A DNA stretch of 64,000 nucleotides from Xylaria sp. FL1777. Its lineage: Eukaryota > Ascomycota > Sordariomycetes > Xylariales > Xylariaceae. The translations under genes and the position numbers were made by a program. Every line of letters begins with the position of its first letter. Positions within the stretch are counted from its first letter, which is position 1. The notes beneath the pieces are model-generated. The model was given only the letters and a program-made list of their open reading frames with translations, had not been told where the DNA came from and did not search any database. The stretch covers positions 279,307 through 343,306 of the forward strand of contig MU400551.1 in assembly GCA_022578965.1 (NCBI GenBank). The letters are read 5' to 3'. Below, in pieces: positions 60,101 through 64,000 of the stretch.

Positions 60101-60477
60101 AAAAAATTAATGCTATAGCTAATTTTAATATATTTTAATATGTTTATATAACGTTTATATTTAGTTAAATTTTGCTTTAATAGTTAATATTAAACGTTTG
60201 CTATATTTTTTTAAGCTTATTAAGCATTAATTTAAATATTTTATATAAAGCTAAATTTAAGTTCTTTTTTTTTATTTATATAAAAAAAACTATTATTTAA
60301 TTAGCTTAATATTAATTATAGTTTATATTAGTATTAAAGTAAATATTTATTATATAATATATTTTACTTTAAGTTTTATTTAAATTAATGTAGTTAATAA
60401 AAAAGTTTTTTATATAACTTTTTAAAATATATAAAAATATAGCATAGTATTAGTTTTTTATAATTTTAATATATTAG
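57125..60477. mobile_element. Right arm of the older AT-rich element
   Basis: Continues 39309-41756 across the gypsy insertion. It has the same TTATATAA-rich texture and no readable frame, and it is different from the gypsy interior. It is interrupted again by the third gypsy copy at 60478, so its right end is not in view. Confidence 0.45.
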
Positions 60478-60971
60478 TGTAATAAACCTGTTATATATTA
60501 ATATAATAGGTTTGCTTTTAGGGTCTTGATTTGCAAGTAATAATAAAATCTTTAATAGTAGTTCGTTAAGAAGGTTTTTAGGGTATTCTTACTACTATGC
60601 ATTAATAGAGGTTTTAAGGAATTAAAAGTAATAAATATATTAATGCTTAGCAGTTATAAAAAATTAATAGCTAAAGAACTAAAACTAAATAAGTAATTAA
60701 ATATAAGAAATACATAATTATATAAACAAAAGAAAAGTAAAAAAAGTAATAACTTTTTTTAAATTACTGTAAGTTTAATAAGCACTAAATTATTATAAGC
60801 TTAGTAAGCTTTAAATTACTATAAGCTTAGTAAGCTTTAAATTATTATAAGCTTAATAAGCTAAGTAAGTTATTATATAACTTTAGCTTTAGCTAGCAAA
60901 AAAAAAGGTGCATAATATGTATAAAAGTATTAAGCCGCTTTAAAAATTACTTTTGTGCTAATTTTATAACA
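60478..60971 (-). repeat. LTR 5 (third copy, 3' LTR), 494 bp
   Basis: It starts TGTAATAAACC, the only copy that keeps the terminal TG on this side, and ends TTTTATAACA. It has four minisatellite units at about 60758-60865. Confidence 0.9.
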
Positions 60972-62529
60972 TTATTTCCTTTTTTTTAGAATTATTGTTT
61001 TAATAATTTTCCGTAAATATTTTTTTTTTTTTTTTTTTTTATATGTTACAATATTAAAGCGCATTAAAAAAACTAACTGCTTATTTAAAACAAAGCAAAA
61101 ATTTATTCTTGCTTTTTTTATTAATTTTACTAGCTATAAAGTTATGCTTTGCTTTTGCTACTTTAATTAATTATTAACGTACAAAATAATAAATAATATG
61201 TTTTGTTGTTTTAAATGTATATACGTTAGTTATTTTTGCAATAGATTAAAAGTTCTAATTAACTTAATTAACAATATAATTTTTAAATACTGTTATTTTA
61301 AGAAAAAAAAAAAGCAAGCAAAATAATAGCTATTTTTAGTTTAAGAAAAATTAAAATAAGCTTAAAATAGCTTTAACTTTGTTTTAAGTAAGTTAGCTTA
61401 GCTTTATATATAAAAACGTTTTTTAAAAGCAAAAAGTATTAAAATAGTTTAGCAAAAGCTTTAATCCTTAAATAAACTAAATAAAATAAAGCGCATTAAA
61501 AAAAAACAAAAAGCGTTAGCAAAAAAGCAGAAATAACAAAAAAAACAAGCTAAAGCAACACAAGCTGCTTTATTTAAGTTTAACTAAAATTCTTTAAGCG
61601 TTTTTTTTAAAGTTAACCTTTTTTTTTAGTTTTAAGCAGTTAAAATATTAGCAATAAAACTAACTTATAACTACTTTAGCAGTTTTTAAGTATTTTTTAA
61701 GTTTTTAAATATTATTAGCATATAAATATTTTTTTTATTTAATAAAATATGTTAAGTTATTATTGTTTTAACAAAAATTTAGTATACTTTTAACTTTATA
61801 AACGTTTTAATTTGTTTTTATTTTTAGTTATGTTTTAATAAATGTTTTAATAAATGCTAGTTTTAGTAAAAAAATATAAAAAATAAAGTAAATTTGTATA
61901 TTTTTTAGTAATAATAGTTTATAGTTAATAAATAAAATAACTTTTTTAATTTTAAAAGAGCTAAGTTTTTTAAATTCTAATTTATTGTTTAGTTGTTTTG
62001 TTTTAATTTAAAAAATATTAATGTTTATATTTTATTTTTATTATAGTAAGTAAACTTTGTTTCCTTTTTTAAAGGCTAGTTTTTTAGTTTATTTTTTATT
62101 GTAGTATATTAATATTTATTATTATAAAAATTAAAAGTATAGTTATAGTTTAGCTTATAGCGTTTTAATTTTTGTTATAATAGTTTTTGCTTAAAGTATT
62201 ATAGTTAAAATAGCAAATGCTTTTATTAATGTTTTTTTTTGTTTTTTAATAGTTGTTTATTATTTATAAATAGCTTTATACAAAAATATGTTTATATTTT
62301 TATTTATTAATATATTATATAAAATTTATGCTATTAGTAATAGTTTTATTTAATTGTTTTATTAATAGTTAATATAACTTTATAAATATTATTTTAGTAT
62401 TTAGTTTAGTTTTTTTGTTTGTTTATTTGTTTATAAGTAATAAGCAGTTAAAAACTTTAGTTTAATATTAATAAGTTTAAAAAAATTAATTTTAAACTTA
62501 AAAATAAACAATTTATTTTAGTTTAAAAC

Positions 62530-62860
62530 AATTTTTTTTAATAGTTTATGCTTATTTAAATATTAACGTATAAAAGTATATATAAGTTGTTTAGCTGTTA
62601 TATTTTCTTTAAACAGTAAAAAGTAAGCATACTTAGTAAATTTATTAATAATAACTTATATTTTATTATATTGTACTTTTATAACTAAATTAGTTAATAA
62701 AAGTAGTATTATAATAAAATTTTAAGCAATAGTATATTATGCTTGTTTAAATATTTATATAAATTATAGCAGTTTATAAAGCTTATATTAAGCTACTTTA
62801 GCTTTGTTATAAATATTGCACTTTTTTATAATAGATTTAATTATGTTTTATAGTTCTAAA
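62530..62860 (-). pseudogene. Ty3/gypsy integrase remnant (third copy)
   Basis: It corresponds to the integrase remnant of the inner copy at an offset of about 17.77 kb, with the same stops of RIP type. Confidence 0.65.
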
Positions 62861-64000
62861 AAATCGTACTTTTTTTATAATTATTGAACTATTTTTGTTG
62901 TTTCTTAGTGTTTATATAATAAATATTTATAAAATTTTTTAATAAACTTATTTTATAAAAATTCCAGTAAATAAACCTTATGTTTATATATTAACTTATT
63001 ATTTTTTAATCTTTTATGTTTTTATAGTTATATTAATTTCTTTAAGTTATAAGCTTATTATAGCTATATATTTATAAAGTTCTTAAGTATAACTTTAATT
63101 TTTAAGCTTTTATTTCTTTAAAAATATAATACTTAAATGTTTTTTTTAAAACTTTAAATTCTTTTTAACTTTATTAACTAAGTATATTTGCTTAAATGTT
63201 TTTTTTTTTTTTAATATAATATATTTTAAAATTAAACTTAAAAAAAAAAACTATTTAATTTTTATGTTGTTTAATAATCTTTTGTATAGTTATAAATTTT
63301 GTTAAGTTTTAATAATTTAAATAAATTTTAATTAGCTTTATAGTTTTTATAAAGAATAGTTTTTACTTTTTAAGTGCTATAATAATTATAAGCAGTTTTT
63401 TGTTATATATAAAATATTATAATGCTGCATTTTATAGTACTTTAAAATAATAAGCTACTAAGTGCTATTTTTTGTTGTTTTTTAGTTGTTTTAAAACTTT
63501 TATAATTATACTATTTAAAGCATTTATTTTTAGCTTTTTTTTTTTCTATAAATTAAATAGTTTAACTATAAAATTAAAAGTAACTTTTAGTTTTAGTTCT
63601 TTAAAAGCCTTTTAAGCTTTTTTTAATATTAAAAAAGATTTTTTTTTGTATTTTTTCTTTATATACTTTATAAGGTAAAATGCCATTTTTTTAAAGTTTT
63701 AAATTAACATTTTAACATAGTTTAAAAATCTTAATGCTTATTATATATTTATATTAATAGCTAAGTTAAATATTTTCTAGTTTTATATTATGTTAATTTT
63801 TAACTATTAAATTTATATTTATTTTAAAGTAATTATAAATCTTAAAAAGTTAATTTTTTGTATATATTATATATATTTTTTTATATTAAGTTATAATTTT
63901 GCTTATTTAAGTGTTTTTAATACTTAAGTTATATGTTTTTTGTGTTTTTTTAGTGTTTTAAAATAAATTAAAATATTATTTAAGTAAATAAACATAAACT

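Larger units (their letters stand above)
60478..64000 (-). mobile_element. Third copy of the Ty3/gypsy family, cut by the window edge
   Basis: It starts with LTR 5 (60478-60971), then the same internal sequence as the inner copy, and runs out of the window about 3.5 kb in. The left flank is ATTAG (60473-60477), the expected target duplication. Minus orientation is shown by the purine tract just right of the LTR (minus strand AAAAAAAAGGAAATAA, 60972-60987). Confidence 0.88.

Overview
The window looks like nuclear DNA of a filamentous ascomycete (Pezizomycotina; possibly a Sordariomycete, but that is only an impression). The reasons are: genes with short introns (72 to 158 nt) and GT-AG borders; families typical of these fungi (Zn2Cys6/fungal_trans regulator, class I P450, zinc-independent MDR oxidoreductase, GRF zinc-finger protein, GNAT-ankyrin protein, fungal-type protein kinase); and long, very AT-rich blocks made of LTR retrotransposons in which almost every C has become T on both strands. 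That is the mark of repeat-induced point mutation (RIP). The genome is therefore compartmented, with gene islands between AT blocks.

Layout. 1-8551 is a gene island. It holds a four-exon SAM methyltransferase (473-1680, minus), a two-exon MDR oxidoreductase (3158-4414, minus), a two-exon GRF zinc-finger protein (6311-7000, minus) and two short solo LTRs, each with its own 5-bp target duplication (6124-6275, GAACT; 7247-7402, GTTAT). 8557-21762 is an AT block that resolves into two nested elements. The outer one is a Ty1/copia element with 175-bp LTRs and TSD TGGCA. Into it a Ty3/gypsy element (14272-21354, 193-bp LTRs, TSD ATAAC) has inserted. Both read on the minus strand.

21763-39308 is a second gene island. 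It holds an intronless GNAT-ankyrin protein (22715-24601), a broken protein kinase gene (24815-25820), a five-exon P450 (27049-28892), an intronless secreted GH127 enzyme (29474-31849), a Zn2Cys6 regulator (33578-36186, minus) and an uncharacterised fungal protein (38165-39058).

From about 39309 to the window end is a second AT block. It contains three copies of one 7.7-kb Ty3/gypsy family on the minus strand. One copy (42705-50404) sits inside another copy of the same family (41757-57119). A third starts at 60478 and runs off the window. These lie in an older, unidentified AT-rich sequence.

The methyltransferase, MDR oxidoreductase, P450 and Zn2Cys6 regulator are the kinds of tailoring and control genes seen near secondary-metabolite clusters. 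No backbone synthase is in the window and a 13-kb transposon block splits them, so a shared pathway is not supported. I see no tRNA or rRNA gene, no CRISPR array and no convincing new defence or mobile system. The most informative content is the dated, nested, RIP-degraded retrotransposon structure.
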